Shown one piece after another: positions 42,958 to 54,345 of a stretch of 64,000 nucleotides of DNA. Positions within the stretch are counted from its first letter, which is position 1. Every line of letters begins with the position of its first letter. This stretch comes from Alisma plantago-aquatica (lineage: Eukaryota; Streptophyta; Magnoliopsida; Alismatales; Alismataceae). Location of the stretch: NCBI GenBank assembly GCA_963693085.1, contig OY856410.1, positions 1,332,276,304 through 1,332,340,303 of the forward strand, given 5' to 3'. The position numbers and the translations under genes were made by a program. The notes under the pieces were generated by a model that made no database searches, was not told the DNA's origin, and was given only the letters and a program-made list of their open reading frames with translations.

Positions 42958-44315
42958 GAGTCTAGCTTGTCCTCAAGTTAGATAGAGCTGAGACATGTAA
43001 TGGCGAGGTGATTTTATTTAGTTAGAATTTACATACTCTTGCTTCAATTCTTAACCTGAGTTCTCCTAAGGTCATATCAGGTCTTATTGCTTGCCTTGAC
43101 TCTTTCAGGTTTCGAGAGTTGCTTGGGTCTCAGGTTCCTTCCGTATCTCATAGCTCGCATCGGGACCACCTTTATTTTGTGCATGTTGTTGACTCCAATC
43201 AGCTTTATACCTCTCTGAAAGACCTATTGGAAGCTAGAGAGGGTGTGAGGGTTGGTTAAAGGCTTGAAGTGTAACTCCCCCTTCAAGTGGGGGAGGGGTT
43301 GTCTATGCTTTTAGGATCTCACTACCGGGCACGACACATCTGCCTTTGTGAGGGTAGCTGAATGTACCGGCCGAGTGAGTCCTTTATAAGCCTTTCATAT
43401 ATTTGGATACCTTAGGGTTTCACTACCGGGCACAACACATCGGCCTTTGTGAGGACAGCTAAATGTGCCGGCCGGGTGAGACCTTCATCGGTTCTTTATA
43501 TAGATCCTTATTTAAGGCACAACTCTCATAATTTTATTCAACTCTCTGGCTTTTATTCAAAGACTCGCAGGCTTGGGTTTTGGGGTTTTGTTTGGGAATT
43601 TATTTTTGGCGGCCAAGCCTCTTTTATTTTGAAGAGAGGAAAGTTGTTCTTAGAGTTTTTCAACATGCATTTATTTGGTTTTTGGTCCACTTGCATAGCT
43701 TCTTGATTTGGAAGTTGCCTGGTGCCCCTCTCACCCTTGAGAGCCTGGCTTATTTCTGCCTTGATATTGACCTGTGGAGAGTCAGATGAAGAAGTGAAGC
43801 AAAAGCATGAAAATCAATAGTGGAGGGACATTATTAAATCGCCATAAAATTTCTAAGTGCTATTCACTTTTGGGGACTAACATGATTCTAAAGTTAAGAG
43901 GGTTATTTTAAAAAGAAAGTTAAAGAGGAAAAAGAAGAAAAGAAAATATGTACAAACAGAGAAGGGAGAAAAAGGGGATGGAGAAAATGGTACCTCGCCC
44001 TTGTCTAATGTAACCAGGTTTCAAGACCGTTTGGTCCCAAATGGTTTCAGGACCGTTTGGAAGGGTAAAGGTTGAAAGGTTTTTATATTTTTTTATGTTT
44101 GTTTTTTGATATATATATTTTAATGTTATTTGTTTTTGTTTTTTTGTTTTTGTTTTTGTTTTTTGTTTTTTTTTGTTGTGGATTTTTTGTATTTTCGTAA
44201 GATAAAACTAAGGTTAATAAAAGAACAGGAAATAAAGGAAAAAGTTGAAATCTTGGGTTGCCTCCCAAGTAGCGCCTTGGTTTAACGTCGCTGGCTCGAC
44301 GAAGCTGCAATGTAG
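42958..44315 (-). other. Gypsy B 3' UTR
   Basis: A long non-coding region between pol and the polypurine tract, common in Athila elements, which sometimes carry an env-like gene there; I see no such gene. Contents: two copies of a segment of about 70 bases (CACTACCGGGCAC at 43320 and 43421, 101 bases apart), two or three GACCGTTTGG units at 44030-44060, and T/G-rich runs. The conserved hairpin pair after the pol stop is at about 44245-44305. Confidence 0.7.
43315..43485. repeat. Direct repeat of about 70 bases in gypsy B 3' UTR
   Basis: Copies at about 43315-43385 and 43416-43486 share CACTACCGGGCAC, GCCTTTGTGAGG and a CCGGCCG core with a few substitutions. The period is 101 bases. Confidence 0.8.
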
Positions 44316-45336
44316 TTATATTGTTGGTATAGCATCTTTGATTTCGATGGTTTGTCTTGGCATTTTGTCTTCCGGAGTGTAGTATCTTTTTAAACGGTGA
44401 CCATTGACCGTACTTTCTCCTCCGTTGTTGTCTATAATAATGGCAGCTCCAGTTGGGTAAATATGTTTTATAGTGAAGGGCCCGGACCATTTTGTTCTAT
44501 GTTTTCCGGGAAATAACTTGAGATTGGAGTTCAAAAGGAGCACTTTGTCGCCAACGGCGATATCTTTTCTCTTTAGATGACCATCGTGCACATTTTTGTT
44601 TTCTCCTTATAGATTCTGGCACTGTGATAGGCAGTCATTCAGAGCTCTTCTAACTCCTGTAACTGGAGTTGTCTATTCTCTCCTGCACTTTTAAGATCGA
44701 AGTTTAATTGTTTGATGGCCCACCAGGCTTTATGTTCCAGCTCTACTGGCAGATGACAGGACTTCCCATACATCAAACAGAATGGGGTTGTTCCGATTGG
44801 TGTTTTATATGCAGTTCGGTATGCCCAAAGGGCATCGGGAAGTTTGGTGGACCAATTAGTGCGGTTTCTGTTCACCGTTTTTTCAAGAATTGCCTTTAAT
44901 TGTCTATTAGATAGCTCTACCTGACCACTAGTCTGTGGATGGTAAGGCATGGCGACTTTGTGATTGACTCCGTACTTTTTCAGTAAGGCTTCAAAACTTC
45001 ATTCCAAGAAATGGGTCCCGCTATCTGATATGACAGTTCTCGGAACTCCAAATCTTGGGAAAATAATATCTTTGAACAATTTAATAACAGGCTTGGAATC
45101 GCTGGACACAGTGGGTACATCTTCAACCCACTTTGAGACGTAGTCCACCACGACCAAGATGTAAGAGAAGCCATAGGATGAAGGGAAAGGGCCCATGTAG
45201 TCTACCCCCACACATCAAAAAGCTCAATTTCCTGCCACATAGTGAGGGACATTTCATCTCTTTTTGATATGTTGCCAGAAAATTGGCATTTGTTACAAGC
45301 TTTCACAAAATCATATGAATCCTTTGATATGGTGGG
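44316..45336 (-). pseudogene. Gypsy B integrase
   Basis: Minus-strand readings: DYMGPFPSS (near 45195), [20 protein letters not shown] ending at a TGA at 45001-44999, then an open piece [17 protein letters not shown] to LQELEEL (44950-44639). The C-terminal piece is 44591-44316, with RTKWSGPFTIKHIYP and HRLKRYY. The five-C run at 45205-45209 breaks the frame and a stop follows the LEEL segment. These three lesions are in the same places as in A. A TAG near 45340 (tryptophan in A) is specific to B. Confidence 0.85.
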
Positions 45337-47025
45337 CTAGAAGAAACTAGATTCTAAAACTTTTATAGCTGTTTTCTTAGCACTCATGTGCCCCCCCCCC
45401 CCCCCCCCCCCCGTGGGTCCTGAATGGCAATGCTCAAGGACTGGGGTTATTTCTTCTTCTAGCAAACAATGACAGAAAAGTCCGTCAGCACAAAGGTGAA
45501 ACAGGTAGGGTTCATCCCAATAATATTGTTTTATGTCATGAAGGAACTTCCTTTTGTCATGGTAGGAAGCAGAGGGGTGGATAATCCCTGTGGCTAGATA
45601 ATTGACGATATCCGCGTACCAAGGGAATCCATGGGTGGCCTTCATAAGCTGGTCGTCTGGAAGAGAATCCCGGATAGAGATTTTTTCTTCTTCTTCAACC
45701 TCGATACGACTGAGATGGTCAGCTACAATGTTCTCCACTCCACTTTTATCCTTAATTTCCAGGTCAAATTCCTGATGCATCAACACCCAGCGGATGAGCT
45801 TGGGTTTGGCATCTTGCTTTTGAATCAGATATCGAATGGCGGAGTGGTCGGTATAAACAATCATCTTAGAACCAATCAGATATGAGCAAAATTCTTCGAA
45901 CGCATGGATGACATCCAAAAACTCTTTCTCTGTGGTAGTATAGTTTTTCTGTGCTTCATCTAGCGTTTTGGATGCATAGTAGATGACGTAAGGTTTCTTA
46001 CCAATTCGCTGTCCTAAAACAGCCCCTATAGTGTAATCACTTGTGTCGCACATGATTTCAAAAGGCTGCGACCAATCTGGGGCTCTTAGAATAGGCGCGG
46101 AGATTAAAGCATTCTTGAGGGTGGAGAAGCTTTGCATACATTCTTGATTGAATATGAACTCAGTATCTTTAGTCAGAAGCTGGGTCATGTGTTTTTCTAT
46201 CTTCAAAAAATCTTTGATGAATCTTTTGTAGAACCCCGCATGACCCAAGAAAGCTCTTACTCCCTTTATATCTTTCGGTGGCGACAGTTTCGAAATAACA
46301 TCAATTTTTGCTTTATCCACCTCGATCCCCCTGTCACTTACCCTGTTCCCGAGGACGACACCTTCTGTTACCATGAAATGACATTTCTCCCAATTTAGGA
46401 TAAGGTTCGTTTCCTCACAGTGTTGTAGAACTTGTCCAAGATTGATTAAACAGTTATCGAAGGAATCTCCATAAACTGAGAAGTCGTCCATAAATACTTC
46501 CATGACGGATTCAGTTAAACCGGAGAAGATGGCAGACATACACCGTTGGAAAGTAGCAGGTGCGTTACACAACCCGAACGACATTCTTCTAAAGGCATAT
46601 GTCCCAAAAGGACAGGTGAAGGTAGTTTTTTCCTGGTCTTCCGGGTGTATGGGTATTTGGTAAAACCCGGAATAACCATCGAGATAGAAAAAATATTTCT
46701 GATGAGCTAGGCGTTCCAGGACTTCATCAAGGAAGGGTAGAGGGTAGTGGTCTTTCCTCGTGGCTTTGTTCAGCTTCCTATAGTCAATACACATCCACCA
46801 CCTTGTTACAGTCCTAGTGGGCACTAACTCGTTTTTGTCATTAAGCACTACGATAGTACCTCCTTTTTTTGGAACAACCTGGACAGGGCTGACCCACTGG
46901 GAGTCAGAGATAGGGTAGATTATGCCATCTTTGAGTAATTTGAGGACCTCCAGGTGAACCACCTCCTTGAGATTAGGATTCATTTTTCTTTGATGTTCAC
47001 GGGATGGCTTGAATTCTTCAACCAT
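45337..47025 (-). pseudogene. Gypsy B reverse transcriptase-RNase H (long open frame)
   Basis: 562 residues without a stop: the RT start [10 protein letters not shown] (about residue 48), [19 protein letters not shown] (about 82), [13 protein letters not shown], and the catalytic FMDDFSVYG (about 178). RNase H follows with [14 protein letters not shown] (about 326) and [10 protein letters not shown] (about 392). The integrase zinc-finger start carries a run of seven glycines (HSGPTG... near residue 540) from a C22 tract at 45391-45412. RT and RNase H look intact in sequence, although the RNase H motif reads CDTSD where A has CDASD. The polyprotein as a whole is broken on both sides. Confidence 0.9.
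45391..45412. repeat. C22 homopolymer in gypsy B pol
   Basis: 22 consecutive C. At the same point A has six G in coding sense, where seven would keep the reading frame. B therefore carries 15 extra bases, five glycine codons, and stays in frame. Confidence 0.9.
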
Positions 47026-47782
47026 TGGCAGTCTGTGGATACACAGGGCTAGATTTATGCCCGTTAGGTCAGTTATCTTATATCCAATGACCTTTTTATG
47101 CTTCCTTCAGCTCATCCAGAAGCTTTTCTTCCTGATCGGGCATAGTTTTTCCTTATCTAAGAAAACATGTTTAAGTCCTGTGGGTAAAGTCTTCATTTCA
47201 GGGGCTTTTGGTGGCTCAACTGCTTCTATAATGGTAACAACTTTAAGTTCTTCAAAAGTGGCCGTTGATGCTTCTTCGGCCTTTTCTAAATGTTGCAGAC
47301 ACTGTTGAACTAGTTCGTTCGTAGAGAATTCAACATCCGGATTGATTAGGACATTTTCTAGTTCGTCAGTGGGCTCGGATATTTCTAACTGAGACATTTG
47401 TTGTATTGCGTCAAGAAGAAAAACCTCCTCTTGGAAACTAGGGCCTTTCATGTTATAAGGACTCATAATTCAATTGCTTCTTTTCCGAGCCTAAGAATGA
47501 TGGTGCCAGCTTCGACGTCGATCAGCTCCCTGGCAGTAGCGAGGAAAGGTCTGTCGAAAAATGATCAGGTATCTCAAGTTTTCTTTAATATCCATGATAA
47601 CATAATCGCATGGAACATAGGCATCCTTGCCTATCCTTACTGGAATGTCTTCAATGATTCCCAGAGGTGCGGTTATGGTGGAGTCAGCTAGTTGAATAGT
47701 CATTGCCGTAGGCAGCAATTCAGTGAAACCCAGACGTTTACACATTGAGTAAGGAATAATGGATATGCTGGCCCCAAGGTCA
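47026..47782 (-). pseudogene. Gypsy B protease and protease-RT linker, truncated
   Basis: Minus-strand readings start at the junction with DLGASISIIPYSMCKRLGF (the protease active-site region) and go on to PLGIIEDIPVRI and SPYNMKGPSFQEEVFLLDAIQQMSQ. They then meet frame changes near 47560, 47470 and 47130. Similarity to A ends at about 47782, inside the protease, where the sequence passes into element C of the opposite strand. Gag, 5' LTR and primer site are missing. Confidence 0.85.
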
Positions 47783-48540
47783 CCAACCATCACTAGTCAT
47801 TCCAAACCCATCATCAAGATGTTCAAAGATATTATTTTCCCCCGATTCGGTGTCCCACACACTGTGATATCCGACGGAGGTTCCCATTTTCTTGAAAGAA
47901 GCTTTGAAGTATTGCTAAGAAAGTATGGTGTTACTCACAAGGTAGCCTCACCTTACCATCCACAGATAAGTGGACAGGTGGAGGTTTCTAATCGTCAACT
48001 CAAGGGTATCTTAGAAAAGACCGTAGGCCGCAATCGGAAAGATTGGTAAGTGAAAAACAACGATGCATTATGGGCCTATCAAGCTGCTTATAAAACTCCC
48101 CTCGGGACTACACCTTTTCGATTAATATATGGAAAGGCTTGCCACCTTCCATTCAAACTAGAACACAAGGCATGGTGGGAAATAAAACAACTAAATTTTG
48201 ATATGAAAGAAGCAGGCCAAGCCAGAATTCTGCAACTCCAAGAGCTGGACAAACTCAGGAATAAAGCTTATGAGAATGCATGAATCTACATAGAACACAC
48301 CAAACTTTGGCATGATGGTCATTTGAAAATAAAAGACATACAAGTGGGAGACCAAGTTCTGCTATTCAACTGAAGGTTGAAGTTATTCCCAGGGAAACTC
48401 CGCTCTCGCCGGTCTGGACCATACATTGAAAAGCATCTCCCCAGATGGTGCTTTCTCTTTATGGAGAGAAAAGTCGGGTGAATTCGTGGCAAATTGTCAA
48501 CGTTTGAAAAGATATTTCACACAGACGAAATAAACACCGA
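47783..48540 (+). pseudogene. Gypsy C integrase, truncated
   Basis: Starts within the integrase core ([31 protein letters not shown]) and continues [21 protein letters not shown] follows at 48047, then ALWAYQAAYKTPLGTTPFRLIYGKACHLP and LQELDKLRNKAYENA to a stop at 48281. The C-terminal chromo-like tail is broken (VGDQVLLFN then a stop near 48371). It is clearly more different from A and B than these are from each other. It has arginine where A and B share a TGA, which shows that their stop is derived. Confidence 0.85.
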
Positions 48541-50099
48541 AGAAATAATAGATCTCTCCAATCCAAAGGAACCACCATGAAGTTGAAGATATCACGTCGA
48601 GTCATCGACGTAAAAAAAGGCGCTTGTCAGGAGGCAACCCGATAAATAAAATTTGTTTTAACTTTGAATTAGAAATTTTTCTCAATTTTGTTTTTATTTT
48701 TTAGATAATTTTGCACCAAATAAGAATTGCATCGTGAGATGCTATTTTGAGTTCTGATTAATCTTCATTTTTGAGATTTTTAGATGGAAGATGTACGCTA
48801 AATGGAATGCAACCACATCCAGTGGTCCAAATGGCATGAACTTCCCCCTCCATCTCGGATTTAGGGTTTGCTCAGGACTAGAAAATTTCTATGTTCGGAG
48901 TGGAGGGTGCGTGGTACGTATCTTACTTTCCAACATCACCCATCTAAATCAAACTTAAGATTTCATCGTCGCATTTTTGACCTAAATTTTCAAATAATTT
49001 TTTTCACAATTTTAAGGTTTTCAAAAGAAATGTGAACATATACTGGATGAATTTTTGACCTTTTTATTTCTCTTTTCATTTTGAATCATTATACCCTCAT
49101 TTATCGAAGCAGACCCTCAGAAGGACCTTCTTCTGAAAACTAGCCTTTTGATTTAAATCATCATGTGAAGCTTATGAATCCTAACATCATGATCTTTATG
49201 CAAAAATGGCAAGTGTCTGTCGAACTGATAGGGATCAAACACATCGTGCTTCCTAACTGACTAGTGGAACAATAGCATGGAATCCCCACTGGATCCTCAC
49301 CAAGTTATTATTTGAACAGAGTACGATAAAGAGAACAACCCAATGCATAGAATTGTAAATCAAGTCGCATTCTGCTCTAAACTCTCTTCTACACTTCTTC
49401 CGTCATCTTCGTACCCCTCCATCCATAAAAAAGAAACACAAATAACCAAAATAGTGTCAAACCCTAAGTTCGGGGTGGCACACCACTTCCCTCTATATCT
49501 GCTTCTTCTATACCCCTCACAAATTAATAGGGGCGTACCACCAAAAAGGCAATCTCGAGTCGAATAGAGGAGAGATTTGCACACAAAAAGATGACAAAGC
49601 ACACAAAAAAAGAAATTCAATCTCAAGTCAAATAGAGGAGACATTTTCACAAAAAATGCAATAAATGAAATTGCAAAACAAATAAGAAGAAAATATCGAG
49701 TCAAATAGAGGAGAGATTTATTTCTTCCTTCCATACCACCATTCACTCCATCTCCTACCTAATGGAACAATGAATGCCTACCCTATCCTAATAAACACCA
49801 GTGTCAGATCAAATGCACACTTGTTATTCTGTGGGTATCTCTGGACTCTTACAAAACTCTTTGACATGTTGTTGGAAAAAGTGAAGAGGAAGTGATATTG
49901 GAAAGCAAACTCAGGAACGAAGATATGGTAAGATGTGTTCAGTGGTCTCAGGAGGTTGAGATACTGAGTCATACTGAGAAGAAGGAAAACAATCATGATG
50001 TGAAAATGAGGCAATCACATGAATTGAAAGTATTCATTTGGCGACTGTTTCAGATTTTGTGTTACTCGAGGGAGAGAAACATTTAAGTTCATGGTATTT
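48541..50099 (+). other. Gypsy C 3' UTR
   Basis: Begins with the conserved hairpin pair (ACGTCGAGTCATCGACGT, with a perfect 7-base stem, near 48593, then GGCGCTTGTCAGGAGGCAACCC near 48619). The rest is non-coding and aligns with gypsy E 25960-27170. The segment GAGTCGAATAGAGGAGAGATTT recurs with variations at 49556, 49624 and 49696 and likewise in E near 26692 and 26759. The sequence before the LTR (GTTCATGGTATTTT) is a poor polypurine tract. Confidence 0.65.
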
Positions 50100-50319
50100 T
50101 GATGAATGCATATTCATTAGGAATTTCAATTACCATCTTGGGTCAAATTCGACTCAATGCATTCAATTTCATTTACTAAATATCAATATGTGCAAAGTTA
50201 CTTAACTGGTCCAAATATCATGATTTTAACTGAATTTATGTTAATTTGATGTAGGTCTTGACAAGGTTGAACAATTGAACCATTTTGAGTGGGAGCCACC
50301 TTTCTCATCCTGGTTTTCA

Positions 50320-51490
50320 ACCATTCGGTCTAACCATTCAGTATCACCAAATGGCTTCAACCATTCGGTCTCACCAAACGGTTTCATCCATTCGGTCTCA
50401 CCATTAGGTTTTGTCCATACGGTCTCAAGACCGAATGGACATGCTCACCTCAAAACCTTTTGGAGCTGATGTTGCGAGACCGTTTGATGAAGCAACCTAA
50501 AGCTACGTGCATGAGAGACCAATAGAGAAGGTCTGCATGAAATCAAATGAAAAAGTAGTTCAAAGCAAACTGATTTGCACAAGACCAAATGGACATGTAT
50601 TGCAAACCGTTTGAGAAGCAGCAAACCATTTGCAAAAATGCTACTCAAAGACCGAATGAAACCAAAGACCATTTGGGTCATTTGGTCAAAATGGTTTGCT
50701 TGAGTAACTGAAGTAAAGACCGAATAAAGTAGGAAGACTGTTTGGGTATTTAGCTAAAACTATTTGGAGAATATTCATACAAAAACAAAATCGTTTGATA
50801 CAGATCATGTATATGCATGCAAACCGGATGACAAACCTTTTGGATGTGCTACATGAAGACCATTTGCTATGCTCTAGAAAATGAAGACCGAATGAGCTAC
50901 TGGAATGAAGACCGTTTTCTAGCTACGTGAAGACTGTTTGAGATGCATGAAGATCGAATGGCCACAACCACGTGAGTGAGACCGTTTGCCAAAGCATGCA
51001 TGCTGACCGATTGGATTAGTACCTCAAAGACCGAATGAAGGAAATGTGAAGACCGAATTAGCTAAATGTGAAGACCATTTAAGCCAGCTACATGCAAAAT
51101 GTATGGGAAGCGATGGAAGACCAATTGAGTACTAATCGAAGACCGAAAGGAGGCTCGGCATGCAGACCGTTTGCTCTAGCAAGTGAAGACTGAATGAGCA
51201 CATACACGTAGACCGTTTGCTAATCATGAAGAGTAGTAGAACGTTTGGTGAATGAAACTGAATGAGATGAAATCACGTGCATGAGTGCACCATGCATGCA
51301 AACTGTTTAATAAAGTATATACACACAGACCGTGTGAGCTAGCAATCAAGACCGTTTGGATTAGTAATGTGAAGACCGTTTGGTGCATGCAAACTGAATG
51401 AAATGCAAGACCATTTGAGCATGCAATGCAAACTGAATGATCAAGATATTTATCAAAACCATTTGGACAATTATAAGCAAACTGTTTGGA
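50320..51490. repeat. Irregular array of GACCGTTTGG/GACCGAATGA motifs in gypsy C U3
   Basis: More than 40 variants (AAGACCGTTTG, AGACCGAATGA, AGACCATTTG, AAACTGTTTGG) spaced irregularly, mostly 15 to 35 bases. Linker words GTGAAGA, GCATGCA and TGAATGA also recur. The same motif as in B and D but without a fixed period; it ends about 35 bases before the TATA box. Confidence 0.85.
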
Positions 51491-51524
51491 CTCACACCAA
51501 AAGCATGAAGGCTTGATCTATGCC

Positions 51525-51532
51525 TATAAATA
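51525..51532 (+). promoter_or_regulatory. TATA box of the gypsy C LTR
   Basis: TATAAATA in GCCTATAAATAGGAC, just downstream of the motif array. Confidence 0.8.
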
Positions 51533-52088
51533 GGACTAGAAGGGTCCCCATTTGAGGTATCAGTTCCGGGATGCCGACAGGCGGTCTATACACATGTCTG
51601 ATCCTGATCCAGCTCTGTCCACACTGCCACTTCGCTTGTCGTTCTTGCTGCAACTCAAGGAGATTGAGAAGAGAAGAAAGGAGGAGTGAGAAAGACTACC
51701 TGGTCTGTCTTGGCATCCCTCGTTCTTCCAGATCTACCCCAACACGACGTAGAAGACCGCATCATCTTCACCAAGCTGCGACTACCTTCTACATCATGCT
51801 CATGGTGGATTCCTCTCTCTTTGTTATCCTTCTTATTTCTCGCATCATGAGCGAGTAGTTCCTTTTCACTGGGGTATGCAGACTAGCCCCACTACCCATG
51901 CAAGAATGTTCTCTTGTTAAACATTCATGGCAATGTATATAACTTTAAATTTCATTGTTAATCGTGAAAGTTTGTAGTTGGTAACTTTCTTGCTTTCATC
52001 TTGTTTTTCCCTATGTTGCGAGAACTTCTATATGTCGGGTAGAATGGCGATTTACAAAGTTGACTCCTTGATGAGAACTTTCAATAGG

Positions 52089-52420
52089 ATTCCTTGAGGT
52101 CGTAAGTGTGTCATATGTAAGGGGACGAGACATCTAGCCTACGATGACAGTTCGGTGGCCTAAACATCCCTCAGGGAGGGTCACAACCTTAGTTGGATTT
52201 TGTATCATATTTTTTAATCGTTGATGTTTGCTTGTAGATTAATCACCTTCTTTCTTACCGTTTAGCACGGTTGAGTCCCATACTAGAATTAGAAAGGGGT
52301 TCCTTGAGGTTGTAAGTGTATGATCCATGAGGGGACGAGACATCTAGCCCACGGTGATGTTTCTGTGGTCTAAACATCCCTCAGGGAGGACCACAACCTT
52401 AGTTGGATGTTGTATCTTCG
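52089..52420. repeat. Duplicated segment in gypsy C U5
   Basis: The stretch TCCTTGAGGTCGTAAGTGTG to CTTAGTTGGAT occurs at about 52091-52200 and 52301-52410 with a few changes, including GGGGACGAGACATCTAGCC and AAACATCCCTCAGGGAGG in both. Confidence 0.85.
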
Positions 52421-52891
52421 GAGCCGTAAGTATATGATCCGGATGGTGTAGAGACATCTGATACCTAAGGTGATCCTTATACAAGCCTAACGCCTGTATG
52501 GGTTTTTTTTGCAGCTCCTCCATTTGGATGGTTATATCTTGCCTGGATGTTTGATGTTTGGACGTGTTTTCATGTGTAGTGGTGGTGAAACTCAATACCA
52601 TCCTAGCGATTCCATGTCATTTAATCTAGACCCAACTTTAATTCTACTCCTTTACTTTCCTGCATTTAGCTTAATTAACCACAAACCAACCAATCATTCT
52701 AAATATTAGTCTTACTTAAGCTAGATTCGACTGAAAAAGCTTCCTAAAAACATTGTCCTTTGGGATTCGATCCTTAACTATATTGAGATAAGACCCATAC
52801 GCTTACAGGTGGTATTATTGCATGAGGTTTTTGTAAAAGCTCGGGGATTTCAACCCTAAGTGAGTTTGTTAGTGCGATAATTTCCACATCA

Positions 52892-54345
52892 ATGTTATTG
52901 TGGAAATTAGGATGATGCCAATACATTATGACTAGTATGTGTTACATCTTACTAGTCATGACATTGGATAACAAGTCAAACACATAGGTACTTGTTGTGA
53001 ACAAGTAGACCCAACTTGAATATGATACATGGAAGCCATAAATGATAGTCAGAATCATATATCAATGTGATAGTGGTGATTATGGTCCTTAGACTTGAAG
53101 TTACTACAATGATCACATGTTGTTCCATGTATTTTCATGCTACTCAATGTGAGATTGAACAAGGGTTTCCATACAAGTAGTTCATGGGGTAATTATGACA
53201 CATGTGATCCCATTGTGAGTATTGTAAATGGAATTTGTCATTCTTGTTAGAGTGATATTTTGGGTCACTAGATAAGTGAGACCCTAAGATTCTTGACCAC
53301 ACTCATGTGAGTCAATATATAATATTGAGCTCCCATGTATCTCAAATAGCCTACTAAAGATCAAGGAACAATGATTCAACATTAATTGAATAACTTTTCT
53401 ATGCCTCAGATTCAATTTGGATATTGGTGAGAAATGCCTTATACAACGACTACAACACTAGTCGCAACACTAGGTTGAAGTTTTTATTCAACTTTTTCAA
53501 TTACTTGGGTGATAATGAAGTATTTCAAGATGACAATCATTTTTTGTGAAGTCATAATATGATTATAGACATCAATACTAATGTAATGTGGATCATGTAG
53601 GGTCGCACACATAACTTGCATTGGAAAGAGGAGTATGATCATGGACACAAGATTAATTGGTTAATTAAAGGTTTAGGTAATAAATTGTATTATTTATAGA
53701 GTGATTAGATACCTTATTGAATGATTGAATAGTCCAATTTCTTGACTGTACATACCTATCATTCTTCTAAAATTCTTATTGGTTGATTGAGCTGACATTT
53801 TCCCAGTCAATTTATTGCACAGTCTAGTCACTCAATAAGACGAGATTAGTAAGTCAGTTGACTTATTGTAGATAGTTTTTATTTATCCCATACACTTAAC
53901 TAGGCCAGGCAGTTGGTTTAATGGTTTCTTACCAATGTACTACTTAAACACAACTTACACATTTTCAAATTTTGAGGATTTAATAAAACATGCTTCCTTG
54001 CCTCATCTATTTAAAGGGGCTTTACAACCAAGTTTTTTGATACACCTTTTGACATGTGAACCCTAGCCTACATCAATCCTAAACGGAGATATAGCTAACT
54101 TACATGGATATATGACTACTTGCAAATAGGATGAATACATTAAATATATTAAAGTTAATATCGGTAAGAGCATTAGTCAGATAATTTGTGTTCTCTCTCT
54201 ATAAAAATATCTTTTGATGTAGGTTATCTTTTACTTAGAAATTTGATGTAAACTCCTATGAAGGAGGATATCACATCCTTTATAACATTCAAAGTTTATA
54301 AAATGAAATTACATATTCATGATTGTTATTTCTTAAGTTTGGATC
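52892..54345 (+). mobile_element. Type-H copia LTR fragment, plus orientation, 5' truncated
   Basis: Its reverse complement aligns with 59000-59720 of the H LTR: CATAGGTACTTGTT near 53000 against 59660, GCCTCAGATTC near 53405 against 59245, CACACATAACTTGCATTGG near 53605 against 59040. The LTR start is missing; it is cut off by the end of the gypsy C LTR. A short U3 motif cluster (AGTCAGTTGACTTATTG near 53850) and a weak TATA-like TCTATTTAAAGG near 54006 follow. The right end near 54345 is a guess from similarity that stops there. Confidence 0.55.

Larger units (their letters stand above)
50100..52891 (+). mobile_element. Gypsy C 3' LTR
   Basis: TGATGAATGCATATTCA...TTTCCACATCA, 2792 bases. 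The U3 holds the motif array (50320-51490) and a TATA box at 51525-51532. R/U5 has the block ATGAGCGAGTAGT near 51848 and CCTTAACTATATTGAG near 52770. A segment of about 120 bases is duplicated at 52089 and 52299 (210 bases apart). It is 1 kb longer than the E LTR because of the U3 array and this duplication. Confidence 0.8.

Noticed and set aside
42958..44080. An env-like gene in the long 3' UTR of gypsy B
   Set aside because: Some Athila elements have one, but the only frames here (43449-43706, 43580-43789) are on the opposite strand, short, and lack a signal peptide or membrane helix pattern.
45391..45412. C22 tract as an assembly gap filler
   Set aside because: The flanking frame continues in phase and A has a shorter G run at the same point, so a real homopolymer is more likely; length error remains possible.
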